Below, piece by piece: positions 17,867-26,933 of a stretch of DNA of 64,000 nucleotides (positions are counted from its first letter, which is position 1; every line of letters begins with the position of its first letter). Under the pieces are notes generated by a model that had not been told where the DNA came from, made no database searches, and saw only the letters and a list, made by a program, of their open reading frames with translations. The translations under genes were made by a program, and so were the position numbers. The stretch is taken from the NCBI RefSeq assembly GCF_030758955.1, contig NZ_CP132360.1:2576717-2640716 (forward strand), given 5' to 3'. The DNA comes from Agrococcus beijingensis (GTDB lineage Bacteria > Actinomycetota > Actinomycetes > Actinomycetales > Microbacteriaceae).

Positions 17867-19216
17867 GTGACCGCCGCGCCTCGATCGACCCCGAGAGTGA
17901 AGCACCGCATGTTCTCCTGGCGCCACCGCGACGCGACGCACCTCACCGCATCCGACATCGTGCTCCCCGAGGAGCGCCTCGGCTGGGGCCGCACCATCGG
18001 GCTCGGCATGCAGCACGTGGTGGCGATGTTCGGCGCCACGTTCCTGGTGCCGATCATCACCGGCTTCCCGCCGTCGACGACGCTGCTCTTCTCGGGAGTC
18101 GGCACGATCCTGTTCCTGCTGATCACGAAGAACCGGCTGCCCAGCTACCTCGGCTCGTCGTTCGCGTTCCTCGCGCCGATCGGCGCGGCGACCGAGATCG
18201 GCGGCCCCGGCTTCGCGCTCTCGGGGATCATCCTGGTCGGCCTGCTGCTGGCGATCATCGGCGTGATCGTGCACTTCTCGGGCACCCGCTGGATCGCCGC
18301 CGTCATGCCGCCCGTCGTCTCGGGCACGATCGTGGCCCTCATCGGCTTCAACCTGGCGCCGGCCGCGCGCGACAACTTCGTCGCCGACCCGCTGCTGGCG
18401 GCGATCACGCTGCTCGCGGTGATCCTGACCTCGGTGCTGTTCCGCGGCCTCGTGGGGCGGCTCGCCATCCTCGTCGGCGTCGTCGTGGGCTACGTCGTGG
18501 CTGCGCTCATGGGCAAGGTCGACTGGAGCGCTGTCGAGGCCGCACCCTGGTTCGGGCTGCCCGAATTCACCTCGCCCACCTTCGACCCGGCGCTGCTGCC
18601 GGCGATCCTCATGTTCGTGCCCGTCGTGCTGCCGCTCATCGCCGAGAACCTCGGCCACGTGAAGGGCGTCGGCCAGCTCATCAACCGCGACCTCGACCCG
18701 CTCGCGGGCCGGGCGCTCTTCGCCGACGGCATCGCGACGACGCTGTCGGGCGTCTTCGGCGGCTCGCCCACCACCACATACGGCGAGAACATCGGCGTGA
18801 TGAGCGCGACCCGCGTCTTCTCGACCGCCGCCTACTGGGTGGCGGCGATCACGGCGATCCTGCTCGGCCTCTCGCCGAAGGTCGGCGCGATCATCTTCGC
18901 GACCCCCGCCGGCGTGCTGGGCGGCGTCACCACCGCGCTCTACGGCCTGATCGGCATCATCGGCGTGCGCATCTGGGTCGAGAACCACGTCGACTTCTCG
19001 AAGCCGCGCAACCAGTTCGCCGCCGGCGTCGGCCTGATCGTCGCCATCGCCGACTTCACGCTCTCGGCCGGCCAGATCTCGTTCGGCGGCATCGTGCTCG
19101 GCACCGTCGCGACGCTCGTGATCTACCACCTGATGGATGCGCTGGAGAAGCTGCGCGGGCCGGGCGCCGAGGCGCGTCCTGACCACGCTCCGCCGGCCAC
19201 CACGCCCGCCGAATAG
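17867..19216 (+). CDS. Uracil/xanthine permease (NCS2 family, UraA-like)
   Basis: About 440-449 residues, 14 predicted membrane helices. UraA-type landmarks are GLGMQHVVAMFGATFLVP near the N-terminus, TGFPPSTTLLFSGVGT, and the second-repeat signature SGVFGGSPTTTYGENIGVM. It imports uracil or a related base with protons. The GTG at 17867 lies only 2 bases after GAAGGAG, so a start at GTG 17897 or ATG 17909 is also possible. The last 20 bases of the gene are partly duplicated downstream (19296-19320). Confidence 0.9.
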   Translation: MTAAPRSTPRVKHRMFSWRHRDATHLTASDIVLPEERLGWGRTIGLGMQHVVAMFGATFLVPIITGFPPSTTLLFSGVGTILFLLITKNRLPSYLGSSFAFLAPIGAATEIGGPGFALSGIILVGLLLAIIGVIVHFSGTRWIAAVMPPVVSGTIVALIGFNLAPAARDNFVADPLLAAITLLAVILTSVLFRGLVGRLAILVGVVVGYVVAALMGKVDWSAVEAAPWFGLPEFTSPTFDPALLPAILMFVPVVLPLIAENLGHVKGVGQLINRDLDPLAGRALFADGIATTLSGVFGGSPTTTYGENIGVMSATRVFSTAAYWVAAITAILLGLSPKVGAIIFATPAGVLGGVTTALYGLIGIIGVRIWVENHVDFSKPRNQFAAGVGLIVAIADFTLSAGQISFGGIVLGTVATLVIYHLMDALEKLRGPGAEARPDHAPPATTPAE

Positions 19217-19360
19217 CGCGCTTGAGCTAGGAGCGGAGGCCCTTTCGGGCCTCCGCCGCGAAGCCAGCGCCGAGGCCCGTCCCGGGCCGAGGGCCGCCGG
19301 CCACCACGCCCGCCGAGTAGCGCGCTGGAGCCATGAGCGGAGGCCCGTTCGGGCTTCCGC
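19216..19360. repeat. Double-hairpin repeat, copies B and C, with duplicated permease 3' end
   Basis: Copy B starts GCGCGCTTGAGCT at 19216. It has a perfect 10-bp stem 19233-19242/19247-19256 (loop TTTC) and a weaker second hairpin to 19290. The bases that end the permease gene (CCGGCCACCACGCCCGCCGA) recur at 19298-19317, followed by copy C (19320-19360, stem with one G-U). This is a tandem duplication of about 104 bp. The hairpins may terminate the permease transcript. Confidence 0.75.
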
Positions 19361-19422
19361 CTGCGCCTCTCACGCCGAGAGGTGCCAGCCCGGGACGCGG
19401 GCGGCGCCGGCGACCAGCCGAG

Positions 19423-21032
19423 CTACCGGGCCGCGCCGGCCAGCTCGGGCTCCGGCTCGGGCGCGCTGGCCAGCAACGGCATCGACGTGGTGTCGATGAG
19501 CGGGTTGTCGTCCTGTCCCGCGACCAGCTCGACCGCCTCGGCGCGCGTCTCGACCGTCGGCACCGAGCCGATCAGCGGCGCCTTCGCGGTCTCGCGCATG
19601 AACAGCACCGCGAGACCGCCGATGATGCCGAAGAACATGATGTAGAACGCCGGCATGTAGGTGTTGCCGGTGAGGTCGATGAGCGCCTGGCTGAACAGCG
19701 GCGTGGTGCCGCCGAACAGCGAGACCGACAGGTTGTAGGCGATCGCCATCGCGCCGAAGCGCGACGCCGTCGGGAACAGGGCGGGCAGGGTCGCCGCCGA
19801 GCAGCCGATCCAGAGCGCCACGGGCACGGCCATCATCGACAGCGCGATCATCACGGCCCACAGCTCGCCCAGCTGCATGAGCGCGAACGCCGGCAGCACG
19901 AGCACCACCACCGAGGCGGCGGCCATCAGGTAGACGGGCTTGCGGCCGATGCGGTCGGAGAGCCTGCCCACGAGCGGCAGGCATGCCGACATCACGAGCA
20001 GCACCGGCACGGTCGCGATCGCGGCCCACAGGCTCGACAGGCCGACCGTCGTCTCGAGGTAGGCGGGCATGTAGCTGGTGAGCGCGTAGCCCGCGGTGTT
20101 CGTCGCGGCCACGACGGCCATCGCGATGAGGATCGTGCGCCAGTGGTGCTTGATGATGCCGAGCACGCCGTGGCGAGCCAGCGGGTCGTCCTTGTCGGCG
20201 ACCGCGTCGTGCTGGTCGGCGCCCGCCGCGGCGGCCTCCTGCGAGGCCTCGAACGCGGGCGTCTCGGGGATCCGCAGGCGGAACCAGATCGCCACGGCGC
20301 CGAGCGGGATCGCGATCAGGAACGGGATGCGCCAGCCGTACGCGACCATCGCATCCGGGCCCGACACGGCCTCGACGATGCCCGTGGTGAGGGCGACGGT
20401 CGAGGCACCGGCGGCGAAGCCGACGTACGAGCCGACGTCGAGCCACGACGACCAGAAGCCGCGCGTGCGGTCGGGGCTGAACTCCGACACGTAGGTGGTG
20501 GCGCCGGCGTACTCGCCGCCGGTCGAGAAGCCCTGCACCATCTTCAGCAGGTAGAGCGGGATGATCGCCCAGGCCCCGATCTGCGCAGCCGTCGGCAGCA
20601 GGCCGATGAGCGCGGTTGCGAGCGCCATCATCGCCATCGTGAAGAACAGCACCTTCTGGCGGCCGATCCGGTCGCCCAGCGGGCCGAGCACCAGCCCGCC
20701 GAGCGGGCGCACCAGGAACGAGATCGCGAAGCCGAGCAGCACCACGAGCAGGCCGAGGCTCTCTCCATGCCCGCGGTGAAGACGGCCGTCATCGTCACGG
20801 CCAGGTAGCCGTAGATGCCGAAGTCGAACCACTCCATGAAGTTGCCGACCACGGTGCCCGTGATCGCCGTGCGCACCTTGCGCTGCTTCACCACCAGCAC
20901 GTCGCTGACCTCGAGCCTGCGCATCTCGCCGGTGTCGGGGGTGACGCCGGGTGTCGAGGGGGCGGATGCGTCGGCTGCCGACGGGCGGTCGGCGGGCGTG
21001 GGCGCTGGGGGCTGCAGTTGGTGCGAAGGCAT
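19423..21032 (-). pseudogene. MFS metabolite:H+ symporter (MHS family), single-base frameshift
   Basis: N-terminal part from ATG 21032: a Pro/Ala-rich leader, then VVGNFMEWFDFGIYGYLAVT, the hallmark of the MHS/ProP-KgtP-ShiA family. At about 20762 the frame breaks. The continuation SLGLLVVLLGFAISFLVRPL and the rest of a 12-helix transporter (LGPLGDRIGRQKV, GGEYAGATTYVSEF) run in another frame to the stop at 19423. Restoring one base after ATGGAG would give MEESLGLLV, exactly the family pattern. Either a real inactivating deletion or a sequencing error in a GA run; the rest is intact. Expected role: proton-coupled uptake of an organic acid or compatible solute. Confidence 0.85.
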
Positions 21033-21147
21033 CGTGGGTTTCGTCTCTTCTCTTCTGTTTCGATTCGTGGCGCGACGAAGCGGGTCGGCGCGCGGTCGGC
21101 AACGGTACCGAAGCGCTCGCAGAGGCATTCGGAGGTTCGGTTGCTAT

Positions 21148-21191
21148 CGCGTGCACGTGCCCGCGTGCGCACGCACGCGCACGCGCACGCG
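21148..21191. other. Alternating purine-pyrimidine tract (Z-DNA-prone)
   Basis: 21162-21191 is 30 bases of strict pyrimidine-purine alternation made of CG, CA and TG steps. A further 13 alternating bases lie at 21148-21160, broken only once. It lies in the 327-bp divergent region between the MFS gene and poxB. Confidence 0.7.
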
Positions 21192-21239
21192 GGTGATGAG
21201 GCACGGATCGTGACGCGCGCGCCAACTGCCGGGCGAGTC

Positions 21240-21300
21240 CCGGGGCGCGGGACGCGCCCCGGCGTTGGGGTCGCGAGGGATGCCAGAAATGGCATCCCTC
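21240..21300 (+). promoter_or_regulatory. Two tandem perfect hairpins in the poxB leader
   Basis: Hairpin 1: 10-bp arms 21240-21249 and 21253-21262, loop GGA. Hairpin 2: 11-bp arms 21275-21285 and 21290-21300 closed by a GAAA tetraloop. They end 59 bases before the poxB start. Possible attenuator or mRNA stabiliser; no T run follows. Confidence 0.5.
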
Positions 21301-21359
21301 CCCAGCTCCACCGCGCATCCGCCCTGTCCGTGACCGCGTCGGCGTGCCAGGGTGGCGGC

Positions 21360-23081
21360 ATGGGGTCGGTCGCGGAGAACATCGTCCAGACGCTCGTCAG
21401 CAACGGCGTCCGGCGCGTCTACGGGCTGCCCGGCGACTCGCTCAACGCGTTCACCGAGGCGATCCGCACCGAGGACGCCCTCGAGTGGGTGCACGTGCGC
21501 CACGAGGAGACCGCCGCCTTCGCGGCCGGGGCGGAGGCCGAGATGACCGGCGAGCTCGCGGTGTGCGCGGGCAGCTGCGGCCCTGGCAACCTGCACCTCA
21601 TCAACGGGCTCTTCGACGCCAACCGCAGCAGGGTGCCGGTGCTGGCGATCGCCGCGCACATCCCGACGGTCGAGATCGGCACGAACTACTTCCAGGAGAC
21701 GCACCCGCAGGAGCTCTTCCGCGAGTGCTCCGTCTACGTCGAGTACGTCGCCTCGCCCGAGCAGATGCCCAGGCTGCTCGAGATCGCGATGCGCGCCGCG
21801 CTCGAGCAGCGCGGCGTGGCGGTGCTGGTGATCCCCGGCGACGTCGCCTCCGCCCCGATCGCCGACGACCGGCGCACCGTGATCCGGCGCGCGCAGTCGG
21901 CGACGGTGCCGGTCGCCGAGCAGCTGCGCGAGGCCGCTGACGCGCTGAACGGCGCGAAGCGGGTGACGATCCTGGGCGGCGCGGGCACCGCGGGCGCGCA
22001 CGCCGAGGTGCTGGCGGCGGCCGAGCGGCTGGGCGCCCCGATCGTGCACGCGATGCGCGGCAAGGAGCACCTCGAGCACGACAACCCCTACGACGTCGGC
22101 ATGACGGGCCTGCTCGGCTTCGCCAGCGGCTACCGGGCGATGTTCGATGCGGATGCGGTGCTGGTGCTGGGCACCGACTTCCCGTATCCGCAGTTCTACC
22201 CGGACAACGCGACGATCGTGCAGGTCGACATCCGCGGATCGCAGCTGGGGCGCAGGCACCCCATCGATGTCGGGCTCGTCGGCGGCGTGCGCGAGACGCT
22301 GGAGGCGCTGCTGCCCCTGCTCGAGCAGAAGCGCGGCAAGCACCTGCAGGACGCCCAGAAGCACTACGCCAAGACGCGCGAGAAGCTCGATGACCTCGCG
22401 ACCCCTGCCGGCAGGGGCAGGGCCGTGCACCCCCAGTACCTGGCGCGGCGCATCAGCGAGCTGGCCGCGGACGACGCCGTCTTCATCCCGGACGTCGGCT
22501 CTCCGGTGGTCTACGCATCCCGCTATCTCACGATGAACGGCAGGCGTCGCCTGCTGGGATCGTTCAGCCACGGGTCGATGGCCAACGCGGTGCCGCAGGC
22601 GATCGGCGTGCTCGGCCAGGATCGCGCGCGGCAGACGATCACGCTCTCGGGCGACGGCGGCCTGACCATGCTGTTGGGCGATCTGCTGACGCTCACGCAG
22701 AACCAGCTGCCCGCCAAGGTCGTGGTGTTCAACAACTCGTCGCTCAACTTCGTCGACCTCGAGATGAAGGCGGCCGGCCTGATGCCGTTCGCCACCGAGC
22801 TGGAGAACCCCGACTTCGCGGCCGTGGCCGAGGCGATGGGCATCAAGGGCATCCGCGTCGAGGACTCCGACGGCGTCGACGCCGCCCTCACCGAGGCGTT
22901 CGCGCACGACGGGCCGGCGTTGGTCGACGTCGTCTGCGACTCGCTGGAGCTGACGATCCCGCCGACGATCGCGTTCGAGCAGGCGAAGGGCTTCGCGCTC
23001 TACGCGATCCGCACCGTGCTGTCGGGGCGCGGCGACGAGCTGCTCGACCTGGCTCGCACCAACTGGCGCCAGCTGTTCTGA
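21360..23081 (+). CDS. poxB: Pyruvate:quinone oxidoreductase / pyruvate oxidase
   Basis: 573 residues from ATG 21360, nearly the length of E. coli PoxB (572). ThDP PYR domain with VYGLPGDSLNAFTEAIR and the catalytic Glu in VRHEETAAFAAG (Glu49). FAD-binding middle domain with GGAGTAGAHAEVLAAAERLG. PP domain with SGDGGLTMLLGDLLT to FNNSSLNFVDLEM. The PoxB C-terminal membrane-activation tail is kept (FALYAIRTVLSGRGDELLDL). It oxidises pyruvate to acetate and CO2, feeding electrons to quinone at the membrane. Divergent from the MFS gene and followed 4 bp later by another MFS gene. Confidence 0.93.
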   Translation: MGSVAENIVQTLVSNGVRRVYGLPGDSLNAFTEAIRTEDALEWVHVRHEETAAFAAGAEAEMTGELAVCAGSCGPGNLHLINGLFDANRSRVPVLAIAAHIPTVEIGTNYFQETHPQELFRECSVYVEYVASPEQMPRLLEIAMRAALEQRGVAVLVIPGDVASAPIADDRRTVIRRAQSATVPVAEQLREAADALNGAKRVTILGGAGTAGAHAEVLAAAERLGAPIVHAMRGKEHLEHDNPYDVGMTGLLGFASGYRAMFDADAVLVLGTDFPYPQFYPDNATIVQVDIRGSQLGRRHPIDVGLVGGVRETLEALLPLLEQKRGKHLQDAQKHYAKTREKLDDLATPAGRGRAVHPQYLARRISELAADDAVFIPDVGSPVVYASRYLTMNGRRRLLGSFSHGSMANAVPQAIGVLGQDRARQTITLSGDGGLTMLLGDLLTLTQNQLPAKVVVFNNSSLNFVDLEMKAAGLMPFATELENPDFAAVAEAMGIKGIRVEDSDGVDAALTEAFAHDGPALVDVVCDSLELTIPPTIAFEQAKGFALYAIRTVLSGRGDELLDLARTNWRQLF

Positions 23082-23085
23082 CGCC

Positions 23086-24381
23086 GTGAACCCAGCGATG
23101 CGCGCCCTGCCCAGCCCCCGCCGCGTGCAGGGCACCTACTACGTGCTGGTGCTCGGCAACACGCTCGCGGCGTCGTTCATCTGGGGCATCAACACGCTCT
23201 TCCTGCTCGATGCGGGGCTGACGAACTTCGAGGCGTTCGCCGCCAACGCGTTCTACACGGTGGGCGTGCTCGTCTTCGAGATCCCGACGGGGGTCGTCGC
23301 CGACACGCTCGGGCGCCGCGCCTCGTACCTGCTCGGCAGCCTGACGCTCGCCGTCACCACCACCCTCTACTGGCTGATGTGGCTGTGGGAAGCGCCGTTC
23401 TGGGGCTGGGCGCTGGTGTCGGTGCTGCTCGGGCTCGGCTTCACGTTCTTCACGGGAGCCGTGGATGCGTGGCTCGTCGACGCGCTCAAGGCCAGCGGGT
23501 ACACCGGCAGCCTCGAGACCGTGTTCGGCCGCTCGATGATCGTCAGCGGCGGCGCCATGCTGGTCGGCTCGGTGCTCGGCGGCGTGATCGCGCAGCTGAC
23601 CGACCTGGGCGTGCCGTTCCTGATCCGGGCGGGCGTGCTGGTCGCGATGGTGGTCGTCGCGGGGCTGCTGATGCGCGACGTCGGCTTCACGCCGGATCGC
23701 TCGCAGGGCCCGATCGCCGCGACCCGCACGGTGCTGCGCTCGTCGATCACGCACGGGCTGGGCAATCCGCCGGTGCGGTGGCTGATGCTCGCGAGCCCCT
23801 TCACCGCGGGTGTCGGCTTCTACGCGTTCTACGCGCTGCAGCCCTACCTGCTCGAGCTCTGGGGCGACCCCGAGGCGTACTCGATCGCGGGGCTCGCGGC
23901 CGCGGTGCTCTCGGGCTCGGCGATGCTGGGCGGGCTGCTGGCGCCACGGGTGCGGCGGCTGTTCCGCAAGCGCACGTCGACGATCCTGCTCGCCACCGTC
24001 GCGGGCGTGGTGGTGCTGATCGGGCTGGGGCTGCAGCCCAGCTTCTGGGTGGCGATCGTGCTGGTCGCCGTCTGGGGCGTGATGTCGTCGATCGACGACC
24101 CCGTCCACCGCGCCTATCTCAACGACATGATCCCCTCGAAGCAGCGCGCGACGGTGCTGTCGTTCGACTCGCTGCTGGGATCGGGCGGCAGCGTCATCGC
24201 GCAGCCGATCCTCGGCCGCTCGGCCGACCTGGGCGGCTACGGCTTCTCGCTGCTGCTGAGCGGCGCCATCTCGGCGGCCGCGATCCCCTTCGTGCTGCTC
24301 AGCCGCGCCCAGCGCCACCCCGCCGACGCGGCATCCGCCACCGACGAGGGGCTCGCGGGCGACCCGACGACCAGCGTCTGA
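23086..24381 (+). CDS. MFS transporter
   Basis: 431 residues with a GTG start 4 bp after poxB, so co-transcribed. Twelve hydrophobic helices. The loop 2-3 motif (EIPTGVVADTLGRRASYLLG) is the MFS signature A variant seen in multidrug/DHA1-like and related actinobacterial families. The C-terminus is polar (TDEGLAGDPTTSV). It may export a product linked to PoxB such as acetate, or be a drug transporter; the sequence does not decide. Confidence 0.85.
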   Translation: MNPAMRALPSPRRVQGTYYVLVLGNTLAASFIWGINTLFLLDAGLTNFEAFAANAFYTVGVLVFEIPTGVVADTLGRRASYLLGSLTLAVTTTLYWLMWLWEAPFWGWALVSVLLGLGFTFFTGAVDAWLVDALKASGYTGSLETVFGRSMIVSGGAMLVGSVLGGVIAQLTDLGVPFLIRAGVLVAMVVVAGLLMRDVGFTPDRSQGPIAATRTVLRSSITHGLGNPPVRWLMLASPFTAGVGFYAFYALQPYLLELWGDPEAYSIAGLAAAVLSGSAMLGGLLAPRVRRLFRKRTSTILLATVAGVVVLIGLGLQPSFWVAIVLVAVWGVMSSIDDPVHRAYLNDMIPSKQRATVLSFDSLLGSGGSVIAQPILGRSADLGGYGFSLLLSGAISAAAIPFVLLSRAQRHPADAASATDEGLAGDPTTSV

Positions 24382-24384
24382 CGG

Positions 24385-24453
24385 GATCTCAACGTGTCAG
24401 GTGCGCCTATGCCGCACTCCCTGCGTCATGCACGCACCTGGCACGTTGAGATC
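24385..24453. repeat. Long inverted repeat (21-bp arms)
   Basis: Arms 24385-24405 and 24433-24453 pair over 21 positions with a single U-G wobble, spacer 27 bases. No T run follows on either strand. It sits just after the MFS stop. Similar-sized dyads lie at 8776-8834 and 46390-46448. Confidence 0.75.
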
Positions 24454-24534
24454 GCTGGCGGCTCGCTGTGCCACCATGCTTGCGAACCCACCGAGGCGGG
24501 AATACCTCGCGGGAACTGCCCGTTGCATCTATCG

Positions 24535-24546
24535 TTCAAGTTTGAA
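24535..24546. promoter_or_regulatory. Candidate MarR operator
   Basis: TTCAA-GT-TTGAA, an inverted repeat 29 bases before the start of the LLM gene whose operon ends with a MarR regulator. AT-rich relative to its surroundings. MarR proteins often bind TTCAA/TTGAA-type half sites; assignment is inference. Confidence 0.45.
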
Positions 24547-24574
24547 AGACTTGCCCGTGACGGAAGGACACCCC

Positions 24575-25765
24575 ATGAGCAGCATGCAGTTCGGCATCTT
24601 CTCGGTGAGCGACATCACCCAGGACCCCACGACCGGCCGCACCCCCAGCGAGCACGAGCGCATCAAGGGCTGGGTCGCGATGGCGAAGAAGGCCGAGGAG
24701 GTCGGCCTCGACGTCTTCGCCGCCGGCGAGCACCACAATCCGCCGTTCTTCTCCTCCTCGCCCACGACCGCGCTCGGCTACATCGCCGCGCAGACCGAGC
24801 GGCTCATCCTCTCGACCGCGACGACGCTCATCACGACGAACGACCCGGTGAAGATCGCCGAGGACTTCGCGATGCTGCAGCACCTCAGCGACGGCCGCGT
24901 CGATCTGACGCTCGGCCGCGGCAACACCGGCCCCGTCTACCCGTGGTTCGGCAAGGACATCCGCGACGGCATCGAGCTCGCGATCGAGAACTACGCGCTG
25001 CTGCGCAAGCTGTGGAGCGAGCCGGTCGTCAACTGGCAGGGCAAGCACCGCACGCCGCTCACCGGCTACACCTCGACGCCCGCGCCGCTCGACGGCGTCG
25101 CGCCCTTCGTCTGGCACGGCTCGATCCGCTCGCCGCAGATCGCCGAGCAGGCCGCGTACTACGGCGACGGCTTCTTCCACAACAACATCTTCTGGAACAA
25201 GGAGCACACGGAGCGCATGGTGCAGCTCTACCGCGCGCGCTTCGCCCACTACGGCCACGGCGCCCCCGAGGAGGCGATCGTCGGCCTCGGCGGCCAGATC
25301 TTCATGAAGCCGACCGAGCGCGAGGCGAAGGAGCGCTTCCGCCCCTTCTTCGACGTGGCTCCCGTCTACGGCCACGGCCCGACGCTCGAGGAGTTCACCG
25401 AGATGACGCCGCTCACCGTCGGCACGCCCGAGCAGGTCATCGAGCGCACGCTCTCGTTCCGCGACTACGCCGGCGACTACCAGCGCCAGCTGTTCCTCGT
25501 CGACCACGCCGGACTGCCGCTCGAGGAGGTGCTCGAGCAGATCGAGATCCTCGGCACCGAGGTGGTGCCGGTGCTGCGCCGCGAGTTCGACTCGGTGCGG
25601 CAGGCCGGGGTTCCGGATGCGCCCACGCACGCCGCGCGCGTCGCCAAGGCCGTCGAGGCGGGCACGCAGCTCGGCGAGCAGGGCAACGCCTGGAAGCAGC
25701 AGGGCGCGCGCGACGACCTCGACACCGGAGCCGCGATCGCGCAGCAGGCGGGCGAGCGAGCATGA
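24575..25765 (+). CDS. FMN-dependent luciferase-like monooxygenase (CE1758 type)
   Basis: 396 residues from ATG 24575 with ribosome site GGAAGGA. LLM TIM-barrel landmarks: GIFSVSDITQDP, DVFAAGEHHNPPFF, ILSTATTLITTNDPVKIAEDFA and DGRVDLTLGRGNTG. It is followed, with an ATGA overlap, by an NAD(P)H:FMN reductase, the fixed partner of the CE1758/CE1759 two-component systems of Corynebacteriales and Microbacteriaceae. Oxidises an unknown organic substrate with O2 and reduced FMN supplied by that partner. Confidence 0.9.
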   Translation: MSSMQFGIFSVSDITQDPTTGRTPSEHERIKGWVAMAKKAEEVGLDVFAAGEHHNPPFFSSSPTTALGYIAAQTERLILSTATTLITTNDPVKIAEDFAMLQHLSDGRVDLTLGRGNTGPVYPWFGKDIRDGIELAIENYALLRKLWSEPVVNWQGKHRTPLTGYTSTPAPLDGVAPFVWHGSIRSPQIAEQAAYYGDGFFHNNIFWNKEHTERMVQLYRARFAHYGHGAPEEAIVGLGGQIFMKPTEREAKERFRPFFDVAPVYGHGPTLEEFTEMTPLTVGTPEQVIERTLSFRDYAGDYQRQLFLVDHAGLPLEEVLEQIEILGTEVVPVLRREFDSVRQAGVPDAPTHAARVAKAVEAGTQLGEQGNAWKQQGARDDLDTGAAIAQQAGERA

Positions 25766-26379
25766 CCAAGCCGCGCATCGCCGTCGTCTCGGCCGGGCTG
25801 GGCGAGCCGTCGAGCACCAGGCTGCTCGCCGATCGCCTGCGCGACGCGACGCTCCGCGCGCTCGCCGGGCACGGCCAGCACGCGGAGGCCGTCGACATCG
25901 TGCTGCGGCCGCTGGCCGGCGACATCGCCTCGCACATGCTCACGCACAACCCCTCGGAGGCGCTCGACGCGGCCATCAAGGAGGTCATCGACGCCGAGGC
26001 GATCATCGCCGTGACGCCGACCTTCAACATGTCGTACTCGGGCCTGTTCAAGTCGTTCTTCGACGTGATCGAGGAGGGGCAGCTGTCGTCGATCCCGACC
26101 GCGCTCGGCGCGACCGGCGGCTCGGCACGCCACTCGATGGTGATGGACACCGCCATGCGGCCGATGTTCACCTACCTCAAGGCGCAGGTCGTGCCCACCG
26201 CGATCTTCGCCGCCAGCGAGGACTGGGGCACCGCATCGGGGCTCGACCGCCGCATCGAGCGCGAGGGCAAGGAGCTCGCCGACCTGATGGTCGCGATGCC
26301 CCGCCGCCGCGAGGCCGACCCCTTCGACACGTCGGGCGACGCCTTCCTCTCCTTCGAGCAGATGCTGGGGCACGCGTGA
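25762..26379 (+). CDS. LLM-partner NAD(P)H:FMN reductase (CE1759 type)
   Basis: 205-residue flavodoxin-fold reductase (NADPH-dependent FMN reductase family). The FMN phosphate loop is VSAGLGEPSSTRLLAD, and TPTFNMSYSGLFKSFFDVI lines the flavin. Its ATG overlaps the stop of the monooxygenase, and its TGA overlaps the GTG of the MarR gene, so all three are translationally coupled. Supplies FMNH2 to the upstream monooxygenase. Confidence 0.9.
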   Translation: MTKPRIAVVSAGLGEPSSTRLLADRLRDATLRALAGHGQHAEAVDIVLRPLAGDIASHMLTHNPSEALDAAIKEVIDAEAIIAVTPTFNMSYSGLFKSFFDVIEEGQLSSIPTALGATGGSARHSMVMDTAMRPMFTYLKAQVVPTAIFAASEDWGTASGLDRRIEREGKELADLMVAMPRRREADPFDTSGDAFLSFEQMLGHA

Positions 26380-26852
26380 GTGCCGATGACCTCGCCCCGC
26401 GCGCCTGGCGGGCGTACTTCGAGGGATCCCGGATGCTCGAGAACGAGCTCGAGCGACGCTTGAAAGCGTCGTGCGACCTCGACCTCGGCGACTTCAACGT
26501 GCTGCTGCTGCTGTCGGAGGCACCCGGCACGCGGATGCGCATGGGCGACGTCGCGCGCAAGCTCGCGTTCGCGCCCGGCCGCCTCACGTACCGCGTCAGC
26601 GCGCTCGAGGGGCAGGGCCTCGTCGTGCGGGAGCCGAGCGCGACCGACCGGCGCGGGACGGATGCGGTGCTCACCGACGCAGGCCGCACGCGGCTGCGCA
26701 AGACCCGGCCCGTGCACGCCCGCCACGTCGAGGAGCTCTTCCTGAGCGGGCTCGACGTCGAGGCGCTGGAGGTGCTCGACCGCGTGTTCGCGCCGCTGCG
26801 GTCGCGCCTGCTCGCCCGCCGCGCGGACGACGCGACCGAACCGCTGGCGTAG
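26376..26852 (+). CDS. MarR-family transcriptional regulator
   Basis: 158 residues, GTG start overlapping the reductase stop. Winged-helix landmarks: LGDFNVLLLLSEAPGTRMRM, the recognition helix region FAPGRLTYRVSALEGQGLVV, and the wing REPSATDRRGTDAVLTDAG. Third gene of the LLM operon, so probably its ligand-responsive autoregulator. The TTCAA-GT-TTGAA palindrome ahead of the operon is a possible target. Confidence 0.9.
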   Translation: MSADDLAPRAWRAYFEGSRMLENELERRLKASCDLDLGDFNVLLLLSEAPGTRMRMGDVARKLAFAPGRLTYRVSALEGQGLVVREPSATDRRGTDAVLTDAGRTRLRKTRPVHARHVEELFLSGLDVEALEVLDRVFAPLRSRLLARRADDATEPLA

Positions 26853-26933
26853 CCCGCCGCATCCGCCCCCCTTAGCGTCGAGACCTGTGGAGACGTCTTC
26901 GCGAGTCTCAGCAGACGCTGGGACGATGGAGCG

